Origin: JAIBBG01 sp043748015
Lineage (GTDB): Bacteria > Bacteroidota > Bacteroidia > Flavobacteriales_D > Sanyastnellaceae
Assembly: GCA_043748015.1 (NCBI GenBank)
Contig: JAYTOA010000179.1
Coordinates: 1-15,642 of the forward strand
DNA: 15,642 nt
Direction of reading: 5' to 3'
Every line of letters starts with the position of its first letter. Position 1 is the first letter of the stretch. Positions 1 through 6,802 of this stretch are shown here, piece after piece. The notes beneath the pieces were generated by a model that saw nothing but the letters and a program-made list of their open reading frames with translations, was not told where the DNA came from and ran no database searches. The translations under genes were made by a program, and so were the position numbers.

Positions 1-1193
1 TTTTGCAGGAATCTGTTCGCGCCAATACTACTTATGGATTTAAAGTTTACAGTTACAATGGCACAGGACAGAACATCAATTATCGTCAGGCTTCTCCGCT
101 TTCAGGAAGTGTAACCAGTAATGCATCAGAAGAAGGTGCATATTATGGAACGATTTCAACTACTAATTCGACTTTTGTATCAGAACTGGAGAGCCGAATA
201 CGCGCTCCCTATACTAAGGTTTCATACGACCAATATGATGAGACCATGATGACACATTATGCATTCACAGATGCTCCGGGTGGACAAAAGACTGCCACCT
301 GCGCTTACTCAGGTCAGGTGTACAATTACACACCTCCATTCGTATGGTACACCGCTTCACCATTCAGTCGCGAGCATACATGGTGTGTGTCATGGACACC
401 ATCCAATGCTACAGCCAGCATGAATGAATATTGTGATCAGCACCATTTATTTCCAGTGAATCAAAACAGCGCCAATGGTGTGCGAAGCAATCATCCACTT
501 GGTAAAGTTGTCAATGTGATCAGCAGTTATCTCGAAGGAACTTATGGCACGGATGCCAACGGAGTGAAAGTATATGAGCCACGTAACGCACACAAGGGCG
601 ATGCTGCAAGAGCACTTCTCTATATGGCACTTCGATATGATGGTGTGAATGGCTATGACTGGACCTTTAATTACCTCAACAATGTGAAGTTGCCTTCGCT
701 GTCCGAAGGAGCGCAAGACATAAATTTATTGCTGCAGTGGCATTTCCAGGATCTTCCTGACAGCTACGAAATTTCCCGCAACGATTATATTCAGAGCTTA
801 CAACAAAACAGAAATCCATTCATCGATCATCCTGATTGGGTAAATGCTATTGACTTCAATACGCTTGGATGGATTGCTCCTGCCGGAATGCAGATGGCGC
901 AAGAGTCTCTTGCCGCTGCGCAAAAGGAATTTGCTTTCAACGATCTGAATGTTTCTGTTTGGCCAAATCCAATGAACGATAATGGTTACATCGGTATTGA
1001 ATCAACAACTGATCAAGTGGGTGATATCATGCTCATCAATTCATTTGGTTCATTGATCAATTCCGAAAGAGTGACATTGAATGCAGGTATGAATGTGAAG
1101 GATTTGAATGTTTCAGATCTTTCCGCAGGTACTTACATGGTCATTTTTAGAAATGGAGAAGTGAGTCAGCACTCAAGATTTATCGTGAGATAA
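1..1193 (+). CDS. Secreted endonuclease I-family nuclease with T9SS sorting domain (5' partial)
   Basis: Reading frame 3 is open from the window edge to the TAA at 1191-1193, so the true start lies upstream; the TTG at position 3 is only the first possible start inside the window. Residues are numbered from that TTG. Residues 1-40 look like the end of a fibronectin/Ig-like beta domain (TYGFKVYSYNG). From about residue 47 an endonuclease I (EndA/NucM type, PF04231) domain follows, with the His-Me finger signature REHTWC (123-128, general-base candidate His125), DQHHLFP (145-151), RSNHPLG (161-167), HKGDAARALLYM (197-208) and NRNPFIDHPDW (269-279). Residues about 314-396 form a type A T9SS sorting domain (VWPNPM, then LSAGTYMVIF). 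Family knowledge implies a metal-dependent, poorly sequence-specific nuclease exported to the surface or medium, probably for DNA scavenging or biofilm DNA breakdown. The domain call is firm; the biological role is inferred. Confidence 0.88.
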   Translation, partial: LQESVRANTTYGFKVYSYNGTGQNINYRQASPLSGSVTSNASEEGAYYGTISTTNSTFVSELESRIRAPYTKVSYDQYDETMMTHYAFTDAPGGQKTATCAYSGQVYNYTPPFVWYTASPFSREHTWCVSWTPSNATASMNEYCDQHHLFPVNQNSANGVRSNHPLGKVVNVISSYLEGTYGTDANGVKVYEPRNAHKGDAARALLYMALRYDGVNGYDWTFNYLNNVKLPSLSEGAQDINLLLQWHFQDLPDSYEISRNDYIQSLQQNRNPFIDHPDWVNAIDFNTLGWIAPAGMQMAQESLAAAQKEFAFNDLNVSVWPNPMNDNGYIGIESTTDQVGDIMLINSFGSLINSERVTLNAGMNVKDLNVSDLSAGTYMVIFRNGEVSQHSRFIVR

Positions 1194-1247
1194 ATTTTGG
1201 GCAATCCGGTGCAATATTTTCCTTGAAGACAGGAATTTTTCGCTGTA

Positions 1248-1288
1248 GAGGGGCTATGTGGCGCGCGAAGCGCGCCACATAACCCCTC
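1248..1288. repeat. Strong 19-bp palindromic hairpin
   Basis: Arms 1248-1266 and 1270-1288 pair over 19 positions with one C/A mismatch (1254/1282) around a 3-base GAA loop; the centre is GGCGCGC-GAA-GCGCGCC. It lies 54 bases after the nuclease stop codon. There is no run of T on either side, so it is not a classical intrinsic terminator, though it could stall RNA polymerase or protect the mRNA 3' end. It resembles REP-like palindromes and sits just before the tandem repeats. Confidence 0.8.
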
Positions 1289-1320
1289 CTTATGATAATG
1301 CGTGTTGTCATTCCGAAACG

Positions 1321-1490
1321 AAGTGAGGAATCTCCCTTGCTCAACATATAATTCAAGACTCATGATCTTCAGAAGTGAGGAATCTCCCTTGCTCAACATA
1401 TAATTGAAGACTCATGATCTTCAGAAGTGAGGAATCTCCCTTGCTCAACATATAATTCAAGCCTCATGATCTTCAGTAGTGAGGAATCTC
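1321..1490. repeat. 52-base tandem repeat, 3.3 copies
   Basis: Units start at 1321, 1373 and 1425, with a partial unit at 1477-1490, giving an exact 52-base period. The full units differ at only a few positions (for example AATTCAAGACTC, AATTGAAGACTC and AATTCAAGCCTC). Each unit begins AAGTGAGGAATCTC; the first is preceded by GTCATTCCGAAACG, and this pair matches, from memory, a sequence (GTCATTCCGA...GAAGTGAGGAATCT) that recurs between genes in many Bacteroidota and other bacteria. No variable spacers are present and the array has no plausible coding content. Confidence 0.92.
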
Positions 1491-1506
1491 AGCGAACCTT
1501 TTTGTC

Positions 1507-1537
1507 AAGGTCCTTAATTACGTGTTAGACCTTTTTT
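1507..1537 (+). terminator. Candidate intrinsic terminator
   Basis: AAGGTC (1507-1512) pairs with GACCTT (1528-1533), and an inner TAA/TTA helix (1515-1517 with 1525-1527) can extend the stem past a 2-base bulge. The second arm runs directly into TTTTTT ending at 1537. It would end any transcript reading through from the nuclease and the tandem repeats. The stem is weak and the site is about 310 bases past the stop codon. Confidence 0.4.
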
Positions 1538-1561
1538 GCAGCGTCTGGAAATCTTAAATCC

Positions 1562-1615
1562 AAGCGATAGAAAATTCGCGTTATACAAAAAAGAAACAAG
1601 AATATTCTATCGCTT
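1562..1615. repeat. Inverted repeat AAGCGATAGAA / TTCTATCGCTT
   Basis: An exact 11-base inverted repeat, 1562-1572 and 1605-1615, encloses 32 bases; a further short ATT/AAT pairing is possible after a mismatch. It lies about 100 bases upstream of the SRAP gene. It could be an operator or an RNA stem-loop; nothing in the sequence decides which. Confidence 0.4.
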
Positions 1616-1664
1616 TGTTTGGGTCAGTTACAATTGAAGACAATAATCATGCGTAAGTGTAACA

Positions 1665-1693
1665 TTGATCGTCATTGAACATTCCTACATTTA
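1665..1693 (+). promoter_or_regulatory. Candidate promoter of the SRAP gene
   Basis: TTG (1665-1667), 18 bases, then TACATTTA (1686-1693), one base off the Bacteroidota -7 consensus TAnnTTTG. It would start transcription near 1700, upstream of the ATG at 1714 but downstream of the ATG at 1675, which supports the later start. Confidence 0.3.
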
Positions 1694-1713
1694 CGGGTGA
1701 TTTTATTTTGTTC

Positions 1714-2490
1714 ATGTGTTACACCATTCAACAACTCGAAGAACGAATCCGCAAACAAGGTTTGCGCAATCAACAAACCCCTGAGGAAATAGAAAAGGCG
1801 TTGCAAATATTCCGCAGACAGATGTCAGGTGAGCCATTGTTTCTGGTAAGTGGATTCGATCATCCGGATTTGTATTGTATCTATAGAGAGGAGGAATTGC
1901 GTGTCGAAAAAATGAGCTGGGGACTTGTTCCATCATGGACGAAGAATATGGAAGAAGCATTGAAGATGCGCAACATGACATTGAATGCGCGCGGTGAAAC
2001 CATCTTCGAAAAACGTTCATTCAGTGAGTCAGCAAAAAACAAAAGATGTCTGCTACCTGTCACAGGTTTTTTTGAATACCAGCATTTCAAAGGAAAAAAA
2101 TATCCATACTTCATTGATTGGTCGGACGAAAGTTTGCGATTGCTCGCGTGCATCTTCGAAGAATGGGACAATCCGGCGACAGGACAAAAGCAAAAAACAT
2201 TTTCCATTGTTACTACCAAGGGCAATCCATTGATGGCCACTATTCACAACAATCCGGAGTTGGATGAACCACGAATGCCAGTAATACTAGAAGGTGAAGA
2301 TTTGCTCAGGTGGCTCAATCCGTTATCAAGTGAAGAACAACTTTCCGCCATCATCAAGCCTTGTTCGGATGAAGAAATGAGGGCTCATACTGTGCGTCCT
2401 TTGCGTGGGAAAGCGGCGGCGGGGAATACTTCTGCCGCATGCGCACAGTACAACTATCCGGAGATGTATGAGCCACCAACGCTCTTTTGA
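1714..2490 (+). CDS. SRAP-domain abasic-site DNA-protein crosslink protein (YedK/HMCES family)
   Basis: The frame is open from an ATG at 1675, but the ATG at 1714 is chosen because it gives MCYT: SRAP proteins need Cys at position 2, exposed by removal of Met1, to form a thiazolidine crosslink with abasic sites in single-stranded DNA. The 258-residue product shows the family motifs in order: Cys2, SWGLVPSW (68-75), NARGET (91-96, Asn91), GFFEY (118-122, catalytic Glu121), TTKGNP (167-172), His178, RMPVIL (187-192) and VRPLRGK near the C-terminus. The known role is shielding abasic sites in single-stranded DNA during replication. Between His178 and RMPVIL there is a short insertion (NNPELDEP) compared with the compact E. 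coli form as I remember it. The gene stands alone; no SOS box is recognisable. Function is confident by motif; biological context is inferred from the family. Confidence 0.92.
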   Translation: MCYTIQQLEERIRKQGLRNQQTPEEIEKALQIFRRQMSGEPLFLVSGFDHPDLYCIYREEELRVEKMSWGLVPSWTKNMEEALKMRNMTLNARGETIFEKRSFSESAKNKRCLLPVTGFFEYQHFKGKKYPYFIDWSDESLRLLACIFEEWDNPATGQKQKTFSIVTTKGNPLMATIHNNPELDEPRMPVILEGEDLLRWLNPLSSEEQLSAIIKPCSDEEMRAHTVRPLRGKAAAGNTSAACAQYNYPEMYEPPTLF

Positions 2491-2494
2491 TTTT

Positions 2495-2693
2495 TTTCAC
2501 GAAGATTCGGCAGATTCAAGCAGATTTTTTTTCTATTTTTTTTAACTCCCTGTTTTCATTTTCAAAACCTGATGCAATAAGATTGAACAATTTTATTCGC
2601 CCTAAATAGTCTGAAGCTGAATCAATGAGTAACAATGGTTGGTCTAACCATTCAGAATAATTTTCTGCTTAAATCTGCAGAATCTGCGTGAAA
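2495..2693. repeat. 199-base intergenic element with 30-base inverted ends
   Basis: Arms 2495-2524 and 2664-2693 are inverted copies with 27 of 30 positions identical; each carries TTTCACG(A/C)AGATTC(G/T)GCAGATT. The enclosed sequence holds T-rich runs and a perfect 7-bp hairpin (AATGGTT at 2634-2640 with AACCATT at 2646-2652). It starts 5 bases after the SRAP stop codon and ends 80 bases before the next gene. No coding capacity and no clear flanking target duplication are seen. Its arm core is shared with the element at 15304-15406. Confidence 0.75.
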
Positions 2694-2773
2694 GCATTTC
2701 TTTTTTGTATTCCATTCAACGCATCCGCATATCGTCTGTACCGACTTTTCAAATCAACTAAAATTTCAAGACG

Positions 2774-3868
2774 ATGAAAAAATTTAAAGCACTCGTGGCT
2801 ATTGCCATACTGATCGCACTGTTCTCCAATGATGTTCTTTCTCAGGCCGCAGGAAATTATCTCTACACCAATGGTCATGGTGTCAATGCCGACCGTGTGA
2901 GCATTCCACTCAATACACCAGCCGCTAACAACATTACACTTAAAGCTGAGGTGATGATGAATGTGACACCTTCAAGCTTCACAGCCATCTTTGCTATATC
3001 GCAAGCAGGCACCAATGTGTTCGAAGTGGACTCATTGATGAATCAGCGCATCGATCAGGTCATGTTCGCCATGGGAAAAATGGGAATTGCAAGAACCGAC
3101 ATTCACATTGACGCTGTGGCAATGGTGCCGACATACGCATACAAACTAGAGGAGAAGAAATTCTCGAAGCGCTCAACAGAAGTTCCCGTGGGTTTTGAGA
3201 TGAAGAAGAACATACACATTCTGTTCAAACATCACAGTTTACTCGATGAGATTATTTCTGAAATGGCCTTTGCTGAAGTATATGATCTGGTGAAAGTGGA
3301 TTACAACATTGATGGCATCCAGACTTACTATGAAGAATTGCGACAGGCGGCCTTGAGTGTCATTCAGACCAAGCAGGCAACATACGACGCCTTGAAACTT
3401 CATCTTGATATCTACTCTATGGCCGATGGATTCAACACAGTGTATCCAATGGAGCGTTACAAATCATATACTGCATTCAACAGCGGAAGTTCTTATCAGG
3501 CTGTTGCATATGCCCAGGGATCACGCACCAATAATAATATTACTATGCTGGGGCATAACAACACAGTGAATCTGGATGGAAGGGATAAATATGATTCAAT
3601 GAATCAGCAGTTTCTTGTGCAAACAGCAGAGAAGAACAAGACGATATTTTATGACCGTATTCCCTACAATCAATTTGACAAAGTGATCAATGCGGATACT
3701 GAAGAACCAAGTATTCAAATCTCATATAGTCTTCAGGTTTTTCTTACAATGATTACCGATGAGCAATACAAAAAGAATCAGGAACAACTAGAATTACAGA
3801 AGCAACAACAATTGCTGCAGGTGAATAATCATAAAGGAAAGAAGCAAAGACGTCATTCCAGAAAATAA
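2774..3868 (+). CDS. Exported SIMPL (DUF541)-like protein
   Basis: The 364-residue product starts with a clear signal peptide: Lys-rich start (MKKFKALVA), hydrophobic stretch to about residue 18 and a likely cut near residues 23-25 (VLSQA). Residues about 30-235 have the layout of the SIMPL/DUF541 family: a beta strand set (ITLKAEVMMNV), a helix with repeated M/I spacing (NQRIDQVMFAMGKMGIARTDI), a TYAYKLEE segment, a second sub-domain (VGFEMKKNIHILF) and a helix of the RQAALSVIQTKQATYDAL type. SIMPL proteins are periplasmic or surface proteins; functions are mostly unknown, with a link to oxidative stress for E. coli YggE. The C-terminus is rich in Gln, Lys and Arg (from about 330) and may bind nucleic acid or an anionic surface; there is no T9SS sorting domain, so a periplasmic site is likely. 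The family assignment rests on pattern rather than hard motifs. Confidence 0.65.
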   Translation: MKKFKALVAIAILIALFSNDVLSQAAGNYLYTNGHGVNADRVSIPLNTPAANNITLKAEVMMNVTPSSFTAIFAISQAGTNVFEVDSLMNQRIDQVMFAMGKMGIARTDIHIDAVAMVPTYAYKLEEKKFSKRSTEVPVGFEMKKNIHILFKHHSLLDEIISEMAFAEVYDLVKVDYNIDGIQTYYEELRQAALSVIQTKQATYDALKLHLDIYSMADGFNTVYPMERYKSYTAFNSGSSYQAVAYAQGSRTNNNITMLGHNNTVNLDGRDKYDSMNQQFLVQTAEKNKTIFYDRIPYNQFDKVINADTEEPSIQISYSLQVFLTMITDEQYKKNQEQLELQKQQQLLQVNNHKGKKQRRHSRK

Positions 3869-3916
3869 GGGTTAAAGTGGTTTTTAATGCTACGAAGGGT
3901 TCGGCAATCTCATAAT

Positions 3917-3941
3917 AAAGGTCGCCGGACCTTTGGTTTTT
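3917..3941 (+). terminator. Intrinsic terminator after the SIMPL-like gene
   Basis: AAAGGTC (3917-3923) and GACCTTT (3928-3934) form a perfect 7-bp stem with a GCCG loop, followed by GGTTTTT. It lies about 50 bases after the stop at 3868. Confidence 0.6.
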
Positions 3942-3962
3942 AAAGACCTTGTTTTGTTCTGG

Positions 3963-3995
3963 TTTGTATTCGTTACAGCACTTGAATTATTTTAG
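3963..3995 (+). promoter_or_regulatory. Candidate promoter of the YD-repeat-like gene
   Basis: TTTG (3963-3966), 21 bases, then TATTTTAG (3988-3995), one base off TAnnTTTG. It lies after the terminator at 3917-3941 and about 26 bases before the ATG at 4022, a position that suits a separate transcription unit. Confidence 0.35.
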
Positions 3996-4021
3996 TCGAG
4001 CGATTCATAACTTCTCCCGAA

Positions 4022-4987
4022 ATGATTTTCAGTTTGAGACATTGTACGTTGATTGTTGTGCTAATTATTTCGAACAAAGTAATTGGTCAAGGGGTTGCAA
4101 CCCATTCCGCTATCATTCCTGAAAAAGATTTTTACTATTTAGAAAGCTGGGGGCTTGAAGGAACGATAAAAACCATCACCATCAAAACATACAATCATCG
4201 AGATGCCGCAAGGCGATTCCTTGTTTTTGATGAGTGTAGAAAGGAGACAGAAGAAAAGCAACATTATTCGCTTAAAGAAGAAACATTCATTTTCGATCGC
4301 AAAGGACGATTGATGAAAAGAGAATCGGATGGTCCTCAGGGAAAGCAAGCCACTTTGTATGGATACAATTTCTTCGGAAAAATTTCGGAGATAGAAGGCA
4401 AGGACAGGCTCACCGTTTTTCGTTATGATCTTGAAGGACGTCTACTCGGCTACGAACGTTCTATGGGAGCTAAGGTGGATATAGTTTGCAATGTGGAATA
4501 CCGCAACGATAGCATTTTGACCGTTACAACAACATTGGCCAACAACAGTTCCGATTCACTCACTGAAGTATGTGATTCCCTCGGAAGGATTATTTACAGT
4601 TCGATCAAACTTCCGTCGCATGCGTTGAAGGAAAATTATTTTGTTTATGACAACAGCGGGCGAGTAGTAAAAAACTGGAACAATCTCGACATGCACTTTG
4701 AATATCAGTACGACGATAAAAATCGTGTGGTGAATACTTACATCGGTAAAGACAAATCATTTCTGAGACAATCGAATTATGATGACATGTCGGGCATCTG
4801 CAGAATAACACGATGCGAATTACTCGAAGGCGAATACATTCCCCGCAATCACGAATGCTTATGCACCGCTATCGATGGTCACAATAATCCCGTGCAACAA
4901 CAAATAATAGATTGCAGTCAGTCAGAAGACAAAGAGTTCTTTGGATTGAAAGGATTTGTGGAGATTATCTATACGTACTATAGGTAG
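4022..4987 (+). CDS. Exported protein with YD/RHS-like beta repeats, function unknown
   Basis: The 321-residue product begins with a signal peptide (hydrophobic core LIVVLIIS, probable cut after VIGQG, about residue 24). From about residue 90 it carries repeated strand-turn-strand units of the YD/RHS type: FDRKGRLMKRE, YNFFGKISEIEG, YDLEGRLLGYER, CDSLGRIIYSS, YDNSGRVVKNW and YDDKNRVVNTY. This suggests a small beta-solenoid-like or open beta-sheet protein on the periplasmic or cell-surface side. It is far too short for a full Rhs/Tc toxin shell, has no toxin or peptidase domain, and lacks a T9SS sorting tail. Cysteines in the last third (CRITRC, CLCTA, DCSQ) could form disulfides after export. 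It is separated from the SIMPL-like gene by a terminator, so the pair need not be co-transcribed. No function can be assigned. Confidence 0.7.
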   Translation: MIFSLRHCTLIVVLIISNKVIGQGVATHSAIIPEKDFYYLESWGLEGTIKTITIKTYNHRDAARRFLVFDECRKETEEKQHYSLKEETFIFDRKGRLMKRESDGPQGKQATLYGYNFFGKISEIEGKDRLTVFRYDLEGRLLGYERSMGAKVDIVCNVEYRNDSILTVTTTLANNSSDSLTEVCDSLGRIIYSSIKLPSHALKENYFVYDNSGRVVKNWNNLDMHFEYQYDDKNRVVNTYIGKDKSFLRQSNYDDMSGICRITRCELLEGEYIPRNHECLCTAIDGHNNPVQQQIIDCSQSEDKEFFGLKGFVEIIYTYYR

Positions 4988-5072
4988 TGTGCATTTGGAA
5001 ATCGGACTAAGGATAATACGTTGATGGAATTCAAAGATTCAAAATTCAATAAGTAATTGTCACACGGGCACG

Positions 5073-5100
5073 AAAAACTCCCATCCACCAATTCTGGGAG
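5073..5100 (-). terminator. Candidate terminator of rlmF
   Basis: On the minus strand CTCCCA (5100-5095) and TGGGAG (5083-5078) form a 6-bp stem with an 11-base loop, followed by TTTTT (5077-5073). It lies 55 bases past the rlmF stop. A larger enclosing pairing of ACACGG (5062-5067) with CCGTGT (5117-5122) is also possible. Confidence 0.4.
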
Positions 5101-5154
5101 CATTCTGAAACTCCCTCCGTGTAGTTCTGTGTGAAATAAGCCTGCTGAAGGCTG

Positions 5155-6135
5155 TTATGCGCTCCAGAACTTTCTCTCTCTCCACACTTTCAATCCCTCT
5201 TCATCTTGAAAAGTCCATGCAAGTACACGACTTGATTTTTGCCCTTGTGACATAGGTAATGTGCGAACAGCTTTAGCTCCGGATTTTTTGAGTACGCGGT
5301 GAAGCACATGCATGTTGTCGGCCTTAGAGACAAGGGTCGTAAACCAACAAGCGTTCTTTGCATAAGCAGCACTTTCGTCAATCATTTTTGAAATGAAAGC
5401 GCCTTCACCACCAGGGAAAAATAATTCGCCCGGTTGTCCTCCGAAATTTTTCACGTTGCGTTGCGAAGGTGCTTTTCCAAGATTTTTCCATTTGCGATGT
5501 GTTCCTTCCATAGCCTCTTCATTACTGGAATGAAAAGGCGGGTTGCAAACGACAAGATCGAATTCGTCTTCAGGAGTAATAATTCCGTTCAGAATATTGA
5601 ATGCATTCTTTTGCAAACGAAGCGTGAACACATTGTTCAAATTCGGATTCGCGTCAGCAATTTTTTGTGCGCTGCCCAAAGCAATCTTATCTACATCACA
5701 CCCAACAAATGACCATCCATACTCGCTATTTCCGATGATAGGATAGATAGCATTTGCTCCTACACCAACATCAAGCACTTTCACTGAAGGACCTCTTGGT
5801 GCAATTGTTCTGTTGTCGCTACCCATCATATCAGCAACGTGATGAATATAATCAGCGCGTCCCGGAACAGGAGGGCAGAGGTAGCCTTCCGGAATATCCC
5901 ATGATGCAATGCCGTAGTCCTTTTTCAACAATGCAAAATTCAAAAGTTTCACAGCAACCGGATCCGCAAAATTGATAGACTCGATCTGAAATTTATTGAT
6001 TGCAACATGCGACTTCAACTCCGGAACCAAAGCTATCAAAGCAGGAAAATCATATCGACCGGTGTGCTTGTTACGCGGATGAAATTGACCTTTCTCAGAT
6101 GCAACTGTTTCGTCCGTTTTCGCTGATTCGCTCAT
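5155..6135 (-). CDS. rlmF: 23S rRNA (adenine(1618)-N(6))-methyltransferase RlmF
   Basis: The 326-residue product matches the RlmF/YbiN family, which methylates N6 of A1618 in 23S rRNA with S-adenosylmethionine, in the cytoplasm. The N-terminus has the family signature HPRNKHTGRYDF (19-30) followed by NFADPVAVKLLN. The Rossmann SAM site is LDVGVGANAIYP (121-132), the acidic residue after strand 2 is in GCDVD (145-149), and the catalytic motif IV of N6-adenine methyltransferases is NPPF (198-201), followed by a GGQPGELFFPGGEGAF segment typical of the family. Length matches the family (about 310-330 residues). It follows the J-domain/KTSC gene on the same strand with a 99-base gap that holds a hairpin but no good promoter, so co-transcription is possible. 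It converges on the gene ending at 4987. Confidence 0.95.
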   Translation of the reverse strand: MSESAKTDETVASEKGQFHPRNKHTGRYDFPALIALVPELKSHVAINKFQIESINFADPVAVKLLNFALLKKDYGIASWDIPEGYLCPPVPGRADYIHHVADMMGSDNRTIAPRGPSVKVLDVGVGANAIYPIIGNSEYGWSFVGCDVDKIALGSAQKIADANPNLNNVFTLRLQKNAFNILNGIITPEDEFDLVVCNPPFHSSNEEAMEGTHRKWKNLGKAPSQRNVKNFGGQPGELFFPGGEGAFISKMIDESAAYAKNACWFTTLVSKADNMHVLHRVLKKSGAKAVRTLPMSQGQKSSRVLAWTFQDEEGLKVWRERKFWSA

Positions 6136-6167
6136 AATTGATGATAGTATTATAGATTATTACATCA

Positions 6168-6193
6168 TTCATTGATTACTACAGATCAATGAA
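6168..6193. repeat. 9-bp perfect stem-loop between two minus-strand genes
   Basis: TTCATTGAT (6168-6176) and ATCAATGAA (6185-6193) pair perfectly with an 8-base loop. It lies in the 99 bases between the J-domain/KTSC gene and rlmF. There is no T-run, so it may be an mRNA processing or stability hairpin, or chance in AT-rich DNA. Confidence 0.35.
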
Positions 6194-6234
6194 CAACACG
6201 CAATTTCAAACAATGACAGAAGGAAGACTTGATA

Positions 6235-6681
6235 TTACGCAACCACGCGCTTTTGAACGCTGCGATACACATAAGCATCAGCAATGTGCCGACGGATAAA
6301 GCGAGCACATGAATCTGAATTCACAAGTTTGATATAGATGTTGCGTGGTACACCAAAGTATTCATACACGTGACCATCAGTAAAAGTCACTTTCAAAATC
6401 GACTTCTCGTAATTGTAATCAGAAATACCGGCAGTGGTAAGTGTTGAAGTGTACTCAGCTTGCGTTAATTCAATCGTCTCTGGAGCGATACTCACCAGAA
6501 AGTGATATGCTTCAATGATTGACTTGCTACGCTCTTCTGCTTCCAATTTCAATTCAGCATTGTCGAAGAATTTATCAGGATGACAATCTTTCATCAGGTT
6601 GCGGTACGTCGTCTTCAGCTCTTTGAGTTCTGTAGACTTAGTCGCACCAAATAGTGTTCTGTAATCGCTGATTTTCTTCAT
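6235..6681 (-). CDS. J-domain and KTSC-domain fusion protein
   Basis: This 148-residue cytoplasmic protein joins two small domains. Residues 4-65 form a J-domain: DYRTLFGATKSTELKELKTTYRNLMKD, the HPD tripeptide at 34-36 that stimulates Hsp70 (DnaK) ATPase, then a third helix ending in EAYHFL. Residues about 85-143 match the KTSC domain (Lys-tRNA synthetase C-terminal-type, PF13619): ISDYNYEKSILKVTF, DGHVYEYFGVP (102-112), FIRRHI (128-133) and YVYR. The J-domain should recruit DnaK; the KTSC domain has no settled function, though it resembles small nucleic-acid-associated modules. There is no Gly/Phe region or zinc finger, so this is a class C J-protein. A promoter fits just upstream (6724-6753). 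Confidence 0.85.
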   Translation of the reverse strand: MKKISDYRTLFGATKSTELKELKTTYRNLMKDCHPDKFFDNAELKLEAEERSKSIIEAYHFLVSIAPETIELTQAEYTSTLTTAGISDYNYEKSILKVTFTDGHVYEYFGVPRNIYIKLVNSDSCARFIRRHIADAYVYRSVQKRVVA

Positions 6682-6723
6682 GGTAGTAATGCTTTTTTGC
6701 CATTGTCAATTTCAAAAGGCGCG

Positions 6724-6753
6724 CGAAGATAGTCATTATCATAACTAAATCAA
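6724..6753 (-). promoter_or_regulatory. Candidate promoter of the J-domain/KTSC gene
   Basis: On the minus strand TTG (6753-6751), 19 bases, then TATCTTCG (6731-6724), one base off TAnnTTTG. Transcription would start near 6717, about 36 bases before the ATG. The spacing and the TTCG ending match the candidate at icmF. Confidence 0.4.
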
Positions 6754-6775
6754 CCTTTTAGCTTGAAAAAAGGTT
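6752..6775 (-). terminator. Hairpin downstream of icmF (weak terminator candidate)
   Basis: AACCTTTT (6752-6759) and AAAAGGTT (6768-6775) make a perfect 8-bp stem with an 8-base loop, 28 bases past the icmF stop on the minus strand. The bases that follow on the minus strand (GATTTAG) are not a proper T-run, and the hairpin overlaps the promoter candidate of the next gene. Confidence 0.3.
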
Positions 6776-6802
6776 CGATTTGTCTTGAAATAGCAATGCG
6801 TG

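Noticed and set aside
1166..1399. Minus-strand open frame of 77 codons over the hairpin and repeats
   Set aside because: It is a by-product of the repeats and overlaps the nuclease 3' end; the composition is not protein-like.
1321..1490. Possible CRISPR array
   Set aside because: The 52-base units abut directly with no variable spacers, and no cas gene is near.
4022..4987. Rhs polymorphic toxin or immunity pair
   Set aside because: Too short, no toxin C-terminus, no RHS core protease motif, and no immunity gene downstream.
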